Of a stretch of DNA of 46,387 nt, positions 39,602-46,387 are shown piece after piece; positions within the stretch are counted from its first letter, which is position 1, and each line of letters begins with the position of its first letter. Position numbers and translations under genes: made by a program. The notes under the pieces were generated by a model that was not told where the DNA came from, did no database searches, and saw nothing but the letters and a program-made list of their open reading frames with translations. The stretch lies in the NCBI GenBank assembly GCA_021324595.1, contig JAJPIV010000136.1, forward strand, positions 1 to 46,387, read 5' to 3'. Source of the stretch: Actinomycetota bacterium. GTDB taxonomy: Bacteria; Actinomycetota; Actinomycetes; Streptosporangiales; Streptosporangiaceae.

Positions 39602-40480
39602 GTGGAATCACCAGGCGCGGGCCGGCCCGCGCGGCGCCCGGCCCGGCCCGCGGGGCCAGGCTCGCCGACGGCCCGCGAGGACCGCGTCGTCGGGCTGCTC
39701 AGGCAGGAGTGGGCGGCGCTCGCCGGCCTGCTCGCGGGGCTGAGCGACGAGCAGTGGGCGCGCCCGGCGCTCCCCGGCTGGGACGTGCATGACGTGGTCG
39801 CCCACCTGACGGGCATCGAGCGCCTGCTCTCCGGCGCGGCGCAGCCGCCGCTGCCCGAGGGCGCCGAGGCGGGCGGCCATGTCCGCAACGAGATCGGCCG
39901 GGTCAACGAGGCATGGGTGCTCGCGCTGCGCGGGCTGTCCCACGGCGAGCTGCTCGCCGCGTTCCGCGAGATCACGCGGGAGCGGCTCGCCGCGCTGAGC
40001 GCGATGTCCCCGGCGGACCTCGAGGCCCCGGCCTGGACCCCGGTGGGCAACGCGACGTACGGCCGGCTCATGCTGATCCGCGTGTTCGACTGCTGGATGC
40101 ACGAGCAGGACATCAGGGCGGCTGCGGGCGTCCCGGGCCACGAGGACGGCGCGGTCGCCGAGCAGTGCCTGAGCGAGGTCGTCGCCGCGCTGGGCTACAT
40201 CGTCGGCAAGCGAGGCCAGGCGCCCGAGGGAAGCTCGGTCCGGATCAGCCTCTCCGGGCCGATGGAGCGCGATCTGCTCGTCGCGGTCCGCGGGGGCCGG
40301 GCCGGCGTGGTGGACGCACTGGACGGCGAGCCGGCCGCGTCGCTGCGGCTGCCGTCCTCGCTGTTCCTGCGGCTGGCCGGGGGGCGCCAGGACCCGCGCC
40401 GCGCGCTCCCGGGGATCGAGCTCGGCGGCGACGAGGCCCTGGCGGAGAGGATCGCCACGCACCTGGCGTTCACGATCTGA
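39602..40480 (+). CDS. Maleylpyruvate-isomerase-N-terminal/TIGR03083-family protein
   Basis: 292 residues from GTG 39602, probably leaderless. The helical DinB-like domain carries LPGWDVHDVVAHLTGIERLL (metal His) and RVFDCWMHEQDIRAAAGV (His-x-x-x-Asp ligands). A second alpha/beta domain (SVRISLSGPMERDLLVAVRG onwards) resembles the SCP2-like C-terminal half common in this family. Members use a metal and often mycothiol, the actinobacterial thiol, for isomerisation or transfer reactions. The substrate is unknown. The N-terminal 35 residues are Pro/Arg-rich and unlikely to be structured. The gene is divergent from the PAS-GAF phosphatase. Confidence 0.85.
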   Translation: MESPGAGRPARRPARPAGPGSPTAREDRVVGLLRQEWAALAGLLAGLSDEQWARPALPGWDVHDVVAHLTGIERLLSGAAQPPLPEGAEAGGHVRNEIGRVNEAWVLALRGLSHGELLAAFREITRERLAALSAMSPADLEAPAWTPVGNATYGRLMLIRVFDCWMHEQDIRAAAGVPGHEDGAVAEQCLSEVVAALGYIVGKRGQAPEGSSVRISLSGPMERDLLVAVRGGRAGVVDALDGEPAASLRLPSSLFLRLAGGRQDPRRALPGIELGGDEALAERIATHLAFTI

Positions 40481-40517
40481 TCCCTGGCGCCCCCGGATCG
40501 GCCCGGAGCCCGGCGCC

Positions 40518-40534
40518 CGCCCCGGGCCGGGGCG
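40518..40534. terminator. Hairpin between convergent genes
   Basis: CGCCCCG-GGC-CGGGGCG, a 7-bp stem, lies directly against the stop of the SCO1-like gene (40535) and 38 bases after the convergent gene ending at 40480. Confidence 0.5.
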
Positions 40535-41350
40535 TCACCGCCCGACGGCCCGGGCCATGAGCGCGATTCCCCGTGCCCAGGTGGCGAGCTGGTTCGCCGG
40601 GAGGAACGCGGTGCCGCTCTTCGTGTGGTCGTCCATCGGCACGATCACGTAGCGCTCGCGGCCGCGCGGGTCGATGAAGTAGATCAGCGAGGTGTGGATC
40701 ACGTCGGCGTTCGGGCCCCTGGCCAGGACCTGGATGAGGTAGTCGCTCCAGATCCTCCGCAGCTCCCGCACCGGGCCGGTCAGGAAGTACCACGAGCCGA
40801 TCGAATCGAGTCCCTCCGCGCGGGAGAAGGCCGCCACGTCGGAGACCTTGACGTGGTAGGGATTCACGTTCACCGCGACGAAGGCCACCCGCGCGGCGGC
40901 GGCGCCCAGGTCGCGCTTGGCGTCGACGAACTCCCGGGAGACGATCGGGCACAGGTCGGTGCAGTGCGGGTCCATGAAGGTCAGCACGACCGCCTTGCCC
41001 CTGAAGCTCGCCAGCGAGACCGGGTGCCCCGCCTGATCCGTGAGGGTGAACCCGGGCGCGGGCCGCACCGGCACGGTGGACAGCTGCATCAGCTCGGCGA
41101 GCGGGGTGCTCACGTCCGACGGGATGCCCGAGGGGCGCGGGAGCTGGACGGCGGCGGGCCGGCGGCCCGCGAGCGCGAACGCGAACACTGCCGCGAACGC
41201 CACTCCGGCGAGCACGGCCAGGGCCACGGCCGCGGCCATCCCGGTGCCGCGGCGGCCGCCGGGAGCGGGCGTGACGCCGCCCCGCGCGGCGCCGCCGGGT
41301 GCCGCACCGGCCTCAGCGCTGCTCGCGCTCTGGTTCACGTCTGCCGTCAC
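40535..41350 (-). CDS. SCO1/SenC-family thioredoxin-fold protein, membrane-anchored
   Basis: 271 residues from GTG 41350. A hydrophilic Ala/Gly-rich N-terminus is followed by one membrane helix (MAAAVALAVLAGVAFAAVFA), then the SCO domain on the outer face. The copper/redox motif is MDPHCTDLCPIVSREFVDAK (CxxxC), with VIHTSLIYFIDPRGRERY giving the conserved third-ligand His. SCO proteins deliver copper to the CuA site of cytochrome oxidase or act as thiol-disulfide proteins; no oxidase genes are present here. The GTG overlaps a TGA at 41349-41347 in the third frame rather than the annotated end of the upstream transporter, suggesting a frameshift in the latter. Confidence 0.85.
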   Translation of the reverse strand: MTADVNQSASSAEAGAAPGGAARGGVTPAPGGRRGTGMAAAVALAVLAGVAFAAVFAFALAGRRPAAVQLPRPSGIPSDVSTPLAELMQLSTVPVRPAPGFTLTDQAGHPVSLASFRGKAVVLTFMDPHCTDLCPIVSREFVDAKRDLGAAAARVAFVAVNVNPYHVKVSDVAAFSRAEGLDSIGSWYFLTGPVRELRRIWSDYLIQVLARGPNADVIHTSLIYFIDPRGRERYVIVPMDDHTKSGTAFLPANQLATWARGIALMARAVGR

Positions 41351-42773
41351 GTCCGCGCCACCATCTTCCCGCCTCGGCGCCGGTGCCCGCCTGTCCAGTG
41401 ATAGTAGGCCGCCACGCCCAGCGTGGCGAGCCCGGCCGGCCATGACGCGCCGGGGGACGGGGCGGCCTGGCCGCGCCCGGGCCGGCGGCGGCGCCGGCCG
41501 GCTCCCTGGTCTCGCCCGCCGACAGGCCGAGCGCGGCGGCGACGACAAGCACGCTTCCGGCGAGGCCGAACGCGGCCGGGTACGACACGGCGTCGACGAG
41601 GAAGCCGACGGCGACCGGGCCGGCGACCGTGCCGGCGTCCCCGGCCATCTGGTAGGCGGCCACCATCGTCCCGCCCTGACCGCCGAGCAGGTCGCCCACG
41701 ATCGCCGCCGGGCCGACGTCGAGGAGCCCGGAGCCGGCGCCGATCAGCGCCAGCGCCGCGATGAACCCCCCGGGCGAGGGTGCCAGCGCGAGCGCCGCCA
41801 TGCCCGCGGCGCTGGCCAGGCAGCCGGCGACCACCACCGGCCTGCGGCCGAGCGTGTCGGCGATCCGGCCGGCGGGCAGCAGCGCGGCGGCGTTGAGCGC
41901 CGCCACCACGCCGAAGCCGATGCCGGTCCAGGTGGCCGGCCGGTGCAGGACGTCCCGCACGAACAGCGGCACGATGGCGCTGCGCACTCCCATGACCGCG
42001 AACCCGTCCGCGAGGTTGGCCGCCGCGGCCGCGCGGTAGGCGCCGCTCCGCCACGCCGGCCCGGGCCGCGCGGACGGCCATCGCGGTCCGCGGCGGTCCG
42101 CCCGGGGCTCCCCGGCCCCGCCGCCTCGGCCGCCCGCGCGGCCACCGGGCTCCTTCCGGCGGGCGGCGCCCCGGTGCCCGGCCTGGCCGCCCGGGATCAC
42201 GGCGGCGATCAGGGCGGGGATCAGCAGCATGCCGCCGTAGATGAAGAACGGCGCCCGCAGCGACCACGCGGCGACCAGCCCGCCGATCGCGGGGCCGGTG
42301 ATCCCGCCGAGCAGGAACCCGCCCGAGTACAGGCCGCTCGCCCGCCCGCGCAGGCCCGCGGGCACGCTGCGCAGCAGCAGTGCCTGCGCGCTCACGCTGA
42401 ACGCCGCGGACCCGAGCCCGCCGACGCCGCGCAGCACGATCAGGCCGGCGAACGACCCGGAGAAGCCGGCGGCGGCGCTGCTCGCCGCGACCACCGCGAT
42501 GCCGGCGGCCATCGTGGCCCGCTCGCCCACCCGGTCCGCCAGGCGCCCGGCGGGCAGCGCCCCGAGGATGCGCGTCAGGGCGAACGCGCTGATCACGCCG
42601 GCCGCCGCCGCCGTGCTGACCCCGAACTGCCTGGCGAACGCGGGGATGGCGGGCGCGACGATCCCGTAACCGAGCGCGACGGTGAAGGAGACCGAGCTGA
42701 GTGCCACCACCTCGCGGGGCATGTCCCGGAACGGGCCGCGGCGGGCGATCGCGCCGCCGCCCCCGGCGCTCAT
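41313..42773 (-). CDS. MFS transporter (DHA1-like), 12-TM type
   Basis: 486 residues from ATG 42773. MFS motif A is seen as GALPAGRLADRVGERATMAA, and helices run to GSVLVVAAALGLSAG near residue 430. A long Arg/Gly-rich loop (EPGGRAGGRGGGAGEPRADR) separates the two six-helix halves. The last 50 residues (PRPPARHGRPGSPRW onwards) look like translation in the wrong frame, and the frame overlaps the SCO1-like gene by 38 bases. In another frame the region reads SWPAGLATLGVAAYYHWTGG and ends at 41347 with a GTGA overlap. A frameshift around 41440-41500 is therefore likely. Drug or metabolite export is the probable role; the substrate is unknown. Confidence 0.82.
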   Translation of the reverse strand: MSAGGGGAIARRGPFRDMPREVVALSSVSFTVALGYGIVAPAIPAFARQFGVSTAAAAGVISAFALTRILGALPAGRLADRVGERATMAAGIAVVAASSAAAGFSGSFAGLIVLRGVGGLGSAAFSVSAQALLLRSVPAGLRGRASGLYSGGFLLGGITGPAIGGLVAAWSLRAPFFIYGGMLLIPALIAAVIPGGQAGHRGAARRKEPGGRAGGRGGGAGEPRADRRGPRWPSARPGPAWRSGAYRAAAAANLADGFAVMGVRSAIVPLFVRDVLHRPATWTGIGFGVVAALNAAALLPAGRIADTLGRRPVVVAGCLASAAGMAALALAPSPGGFIAALALIGAGSGLLDVGPAAIVGDLLGGQGGTMVAAYQMAGDAGTVAGPVAVGFLVDAVSYPAAFGLAGSVLVVAAALGLSAGETREPAGAAAGPGAARPPRPPARHGRPGSPRWAWRPTITGQAGTGAEAGRWWRGRDGRREPEREQR

Positions 42774-42942
42774 CCGGGTCCCGCGTCCCGGCCTCCGGCC
42801 GGCACGCCAGGGGAGCGGGCTGGGCGGGGCACAGGGGCATTGTGCCAGGGCAGGGTAAGGCGCGGCCGCCTGCCGCGCCCGGGGCGATCCGCAGGGCGGG
42901 CGGGCCGGGCCGCTGGCGGCGCGAGCGCGGTGGCATGGGGGC

Positions 42943-43584
42943 GGCTCCGGGGTGCTCGTGGTCGATCAGGCCGACGCGGAGCGCCGCCATGAGCGCCTGC
43001 GCGCGGTTCGCCACGCCGAGCTTGTCGTACAGGCGCGACACGTACGTCTTGGCCGTGGAGTGGCTGATGAACATGGCGTGCGCGATCTCAGGGACCGTCA
43101 GCCCGCTCCTGAGCAGGCCGAGCACCTCCGCCTCGCGTGAGCTCAGCGACAGCGCCGCCTGGGCTTCCCGGCGCCGGGCCAGCGCCCTCGCCAGGCCGGA
43201 GGCGGTGAACGACCCGGCCGCGACGGCCGAGTGGCGGATCGCCGCGACGACCTCGTCCATCGGCGCGAACTTCGCGACGAACGCCGAGGCACCGGTCTCG
43301 AGCGCGCGGAACAGCAGGTCATCCTCGCCGCGGGAGGTCAGCATGACGATCCCGAGGTGACCGTGGCGGGCACGCAGGTCCCGGGCCAGGCTCAGGCCGT
43401 CGCCGTCGGGCAGCATCGCGTCGATGGTCACCACGTCCGGGCGCGCCTGCTCTACCAGGGCGTGCGCCTCGGCCGCCAAGGCGCACTCGCCGACGATCTC
43501 GATGTCCGGATGCGCGAAGAGAAGCTGGCGCAGGCCGAACCTGGTCAGCGTGTGGCCATCAACGATGGCAAGGCCGATGCTCAC
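42943..43584 (-). CDS. Orphan NarL/LuxR-type response regulator without an in-frame stop at its end
   Basis: Start GTG 43584. The receiver domain begins SIGLAIVDGHTLTRFGLRQL and carries VVTIDAMLPDGDGLSLARDL with Asp55 as likely phospho-acceptor. The usual second acid of the pair is Gly10 (VDGH). The LuxR HTH is SLSSREAEVLGLLRSGLTVP then TAKTYVSRLYDKLGVANRAQ, ending near RVGLIDHEHPG. No stop follows: the frame stays open through the whole MFS gene to 41347. The end given here (42943) is the end of recognisable homology. A lost stop or a frameshift near 42930 is likely; a shifted frame stops at a TGA overlapping the MFS start. No kinase gene is adjacent. Confidence 0.75.
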
Positions 43585-43726
43585 CGTCCACCCCCCCAGG
43601 TCGCGGCCCGCCTCGGCCCGCGGCCGCGCGGGCCTGCCATCCGGCCTGACCTGCGCGTTCCGCGGATCCAAGTGCCTAGAGTAGACGTTGGACCGATAAG
43701 CCCGGTTTGCAGTCGCCTCCGAATCG

Positions 43727-45289
43727 TTATGAGTCCGTTATCTCACCAGTGGCAACCCGCTGCCGCCTTCGCACGTACAGGACGCCGGCCGGCGGGTCGG
43801 ACGCCCGGAGCTCCCAGGCGTGGTCGGACCTGAGCCGGACGGCCAGGCCGGACGACGGCGGCACCAGGACGCACCCGGCGCCCGCCAGCCCGCGAGCCAG
43901 GTCGCCGCGCCCGGCGATCACGCGCTCCAGCGCGAGGAGCCTGCGCCTGCCGTAGAGCGTGTTCCGGGTGTCCAGCGAGACGAGCACGTCGGGCCGGGCC
44001 AGGATCAGGTAACCGCCGATCAGGTCGGTGCTGAACACCTTGCACCCGCGCGGGATGTCGCCGGCGATCGTGACCGGGTACTTCGCGAGGTCAGGCCGGC
44101 CGATGTGGGCCAGGCTGGGCAGGGCCACCACGGCGAGCGCGGCGAGTCCGGCCGCGCCGCACCGGCGGAACATGGTGCACCGGCTGCGCGCGTACCGGAG
44201 CACCGCCGGGCCCGGATCCGACAACGCGGAGGCCACGGTCGGCACTGCGATCAGCGCCAGGAACGGCAGCATCCTGATCGCGAGCGCCGAGCTGGCAGCG
44301 GCCACTCCTAGCGCCGCGGCCAGCGGCGCGTCGCGGCGCCGCACGGCCACGGCCAGCGCCCACATCCCGATCAGCGCCGTGATGTCGTCGATCGGGCTCG
44401 CGGGGTTGAAGGGCTGCCACTCCACGATGAGCCCGGCCGAGTCGGCCTGGACCTGCGCGGTCTGGCCAATGACGCCAGTGCCGTAAGGGCTGAGGAAGGA
44501 GCCGGCGAGCGAGGCCGACGCGGCCGCCAGGCACCACAGCGCCGCGCGGCGGCAGCCGAGGGCGAGCAGCGCCAGCGCGGCTGCGGCCGCCACCGCGACG
44601 CCGAGCAGCGCCCCTGCGTGCAGGTTGACCCACAGCGCCGACAGCCCGCCGGCGGCGGCTACGAGCCGCCACGAGCCCCCGGCCGAGGTGATCCGCCGCA
44701 GCAGCAGGACGAGCAGCAGGAACGCGACGTAGTCGGCGAGCTGGGGCCGGGCCGTCAGCCAGCCGACCAGCAGCGGCGACGCCAGCAGCAGGCACGCCCC
44801 GGCCACGACCGGGCTGGCGCCGAGCCGGCGGGCCAGCAGCAGCGCCTGTCCCGCGATCGCCATTGCGAGGGCCGCGCAGGCCCAGGCGACTGCCGGCAGG
44901 CCCCCGATGCGGTACGTGAGCGCGAGGCCGACGTTGAACCCCCAGGAGTTCAGCGTCCACGGCCGGCCGGCCACCGTCCAGGTGAACGTGTCGGTGGCCG
45001 GAATCGCCCCGCGGGAGAAAGTGATCAGGCCGGCCCGGATCTGCCAGAAGGTGTCGGCCTCGGCCAGGGTCCCGGCCCGCAGCACGGGGACCGGCGCGAA
45101 TGCCAGCCACGCGGTGAGCCAGGGCCTGCGCGCCGCCCCGGCGCGGAGAGCGCGCAGCGGCCGGGCCGCCGCCCGCGTGAGGCGGATCGCGGGGCGGCCG
45201 CCGTCGGCCCGGGGGTGGCCGCCGGCCAGGTGGCCCGGGGCTCGCGCGACGGGCGCGGCCGCATGGCGGGCCGGGCCGGGCAAGGTCAC
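43727..45289 (-). CDS. Polytopic membrane protein, GT-C-like, unknown function
   Basis: 520 residues from GTG 45289, three bases after the prepilin peptidase stop. It has about ten to twelve hydrophobic helices. The first external loop, GTLAEADTFWQIRAGLITFS, then TDTFTWTVAGRPWTLNSWGF, resembles the acidic/aromatic loop of GT-C glycosyltransferases and of membrane proteins found beside tad pilus genes. The C-terminal part is soluble (CKVFSTDLIGGYLILARPDV, SLDTRNTLYGRRRLLALERV), a layout seen in GT-C enzymes. I cannot assign a donor or acceptor. Coupling to a prepilin peptidase suggests pilus or surface modification. Confidence 0.65.
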   Translation of the reverse strand: MTLPGPARHAAAPVARAPGHLAGGHPRADGGRPAIRLTRAAARPLRALRAGAARRPWLTAWLAFAPVPVLRAGTLAEADTFWQIRAGLITFSRGAIPATDTFTWTVAGRPWTLNSWGFNVGLALTYRIGGLPAVAWACAALAMAIAGQALLLARRLGASPVVAGACLLLASPLLVGWLTARPQLADYVAFLLLVLLLRRITSAGGSWRLVAAAGGLSALWVNLHAGALLGVAVAAAAALALLALGCRRAALWCLAAASASLAGSFLSPYGTGVIGQTAQVQADSAGLIVEWQPFNPASPIDDITALIGMWALAVAVRRRDAPLAAALGVAAASSALAIRMLPFLALIAVPTVASALSDPGPAVLRYARSRCTMFRRCGAAGLAALAVVALPSLAHIGRPDLAKYPVTIAGDIPRGCKVFSTDLIGGYLILARPDVLVSLDTRNTLYGRRRLLALERVIAGRGDLARGLAGAGCVLVPPSSGLAVRLRSDHAWELRASDPPAGVLYVRRRQRVATGEITDS

Positions 45290-45292
45290 GGC

Positions 45293-46015
45293 CTACCTGC
45301 CGGGGCCGGCCATGGCCAGCATCCCGATCAGCGCGCCGCCGAGCAGGAACGGCCCGAACGCCAGGTGGCCGCGCAGGGTGACCCGGCGCAGCGCGAGCAG
45401 GATCACGGCCGCAGCGCCGGCGAGCAGGAAGGCCAGGGCCGCACCCGCGGCGACGACTGGCCATCCCAGCCAGCCGAGGGCCAGGCCGACCAGGCCCGCG
45501 AGCTTCACATCGCCACCGCCGACCTGCCCGGGGCGCAGCACGCCGAGCAGCAGCAGGCCGCCCGCCAGCGCGAGCCCGCCGAGCAGCGCCCGGGCCAGCG
45601 GCCAGGCCTGGTGGCCGAGCACGGCCGCGAGTCCGAGCAGCGCGATCATCACCGGGACCGCGGGCAAGGTCAGCCGGTCGGGCAGCCGCTGCGCCGCGGC
45701 GTCGATCGCGGCCAGCGCCACCCCGATCGCCCCGAGGAAGGCGAACGCCGGTGCCGCCGGCTCCCCGGCGAACCTGCCCAGCAGCAGCGCGAGCACCCCT
45801 GCGGTCACGAGCTCGAGGACGCCCGGGCGCCCGAGCCACGCGCCGCATCCTCCGCATCGGGCGGCGAGCCACCGGCCCAGCGGCGCCCCGCAGCGAGTGC
45901 AGGCCCGCCGGTCGGGATCGCCGGGCGGCACCGAGAACCGGAACACGGCGCCGCGCAGCGCGGCTCCGGCGCCGGCGCCGGCCACCGCGCCGGCCACCGC
46001 CCAGGCGATGTCCAT
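45293..46015 (-). CDS. Prepilin peptidase (A24 family) with N-terminal CxxC zinc domain
   Basis: 240 residues from ATG 46015; ATG 46036 is an in-frame alternative. A TATGGT box about 8 bases upstream suits a leaderless start. The N-terminal cytosolic loop has paired CxxC motifs (Cys39, Cys42, Cys54, Cys57), as in bifunctional PilD-type peptidases. The aspartyl protease site is AAIDAAAQRLPDRLTLP (Asp105) and VGGGDVKLAG (Asp169, GxGD-type). About seven hydrophobic helices follow. It cleaves the leader of class III signal peptides. The divergent gene encodes a Flp-type pilin, its probable substrate. Confidence 0.88.
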   Translation of the reverse strand: MDIAWAVAGAVAGAGAGAALRGAVFRFSVPPGDPDRRACTRCGAPLGRWLAARCGGCGAWLGRPGVLELVTAGVLALLLGRFAGEPAAPAFAFLGAIGVALAAIDAAAQRLPDRLTLPAVPVMIALLGLAAVLGHQAWPLARALLGGLALAGGLLLLGVLRPGQVGGGDVKLAGLVGLALGWLGWPVVAAGAALAFLLAGAAAVILLALRRVTLRGHLAFGPFLLGGALIGMLAMAGPGR

Positions 46016-46246
46016 GTCGCCCGACCATAGGGCCACACCAGGCCCGGAGCGCGGCGGACCGCAAGATCTGGCCGCCCGGCGCCTGGTGCCGGCCGTTGGG
46101 GGGACCCGCCGGCCGGACGGGTGGTTTCGGCCGCCGTCCGACCAGAATCCCCGCCGGCCGCTTCCGGGATCACGCCCGGCGTGTGAGTCTCACCGGGCAG
46201 CAGCGCCGGGCGGGATGGCGGTGCCACGGAGGAAGGGGCTGAACCG

Positions 46247-46387
46247 ATGCGCAAATCCCTCGTCGCCGCGGCGAACTGGCTCGCCGCGCGGTCGCGCCGT
46301 GACGAGCGCGGGGCGACCGCCGTGGAGTACGGCCTGATCGTCGCGCTGATCGCCGCAGTGATCATCGCGGTGGTGGCGATCCTCGGC
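46247..46387 (+). CDS. Flp/Fap-family type IVb pilin, 3' partial
   Basis: Starts at ATG 46247 with GGAGGAAGG about ten bases upstream and runs off the window; 47 residues are visible. The leader MRKSLVAAANWLAARSRRDE RG is followed by ATAVEYGLIVALIAAVIIAV, the class III signal with cleavage expected after the Gly and Glu at position +5 of the mature pilin, then the hydrophobic assembly helix. Flp pilins are assembled by the Tad system into thin adhesive pili. The remaining tad genes would be expected beyond the right end. The divergent prepilin peptidase is its likely processing enzyme. Confidence 0.88.
   Translation, partial: MRKSLVAAANWLAARSRRDERGATAVEYGLIVALIAAVIIAVVAILG

Overview
The window is very GC-rich (about 70% or more), uses many GTG starts and probable leaderless promoters, and encodes families typical of mycothiol- and F420-using Actinomycetota: TIGR03086/maleylpyruvate-isomerase-like proteins, a luciferase-like flavin/F420 enzyme, a bacterial terpene synthase, a SpoIIE-type phosphatase and tad/Flp pilus genes. 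It is best read as a chromosomal segment of a filamentous, soil-type actinomycete. The order or genus cannot be fixed from the sequence alone.

Layout. (1) 1-5.1 kb is a patchwork. It has a partial TIGR03086 protein divergent from an HxlR regulator, a DHA2 efflux pump divergent from an ArsR regulator, and a cupin close to hydroxynitrile-lyase-type cupins. Between them lie remnants: an IS256-type transposase N-terminus, the C-terminus of a second ArsR regulator, and half of an NTF2/SnoaL-like protein. (2) 5.2-5.8 kb holds a CPBP membrane protease preceded by a 36-bp tandem duplication. (3) 5.85-20.8 kb is one 13-gene minus-strand run, mostly with ATGA/GTGA overlaps. It begins with a branched-chain-amino-acid/amide-type ABC importer (binding protein, LivG, LivF, LivH, LivM). 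It continues with a polysaccharide-deacetylase-fold hydrolase, two SDRs, a C45 Ntn acyltransferase/amidase, a luciferase-like monooxygenase, HyuA, HyuB and a YtcJ-like amidohydrolase. Its livH carries an in-frame TAG. (4) 21.0-22.8 kb, divergent from the importer, encodes a LuxR-type HTH fused to a periplasmic-binding-protein domain homologous to the importer's own binding protein. (5) 22.9-30.4 kb is a second catabolic set: a dimethylglycine/sarcosine-dehydrogenase-like flavoprotein, an NCS1 permease, a small membrane protein and an aldehyde dehydrogenase, divergent from a PucR regulator. (6) 30.4-46.4 kb is general genome: a decayed metallo-beta-lactamase-fold gene, a GT39-like glycosyltransferase, a two-component pair, two SDR/epimerases, a PAS-GAF-SpoIIE phosphatase coupled to a terpene synthase, a mycothiol-dependent-isomerase-like protein, a SCO1-like protein, an MFS transporter with an orphan NarL-type regulator, a GT-C-like membrane protein, a prepilin peptidase and the start of a Flp pilin.

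Working model (inference). Regions 3-5 together suggest uptake and dismantling of a cyclic amide/imide or N-methylated nitrogen compound. The importer and NCS1 permease would bring it in. HyuAB (ATP-dependent hydantoinase/oxoprolinase class) and the deacetylase-fold and amidohydrolase enzymes would open rings. The C45 enzyme would cleave an amide. The DMG/sarcosine-dehydrogenase-like enzyme would demethylate an N-methyl amino acid, and the aldehyde dehydrogenase would clear an aldehyde. The LuxR-binding-protein fusion is the most unusual element: it looks like a soluble regulator that reuses the transporter's ligand-binding domain to sense the same compound.
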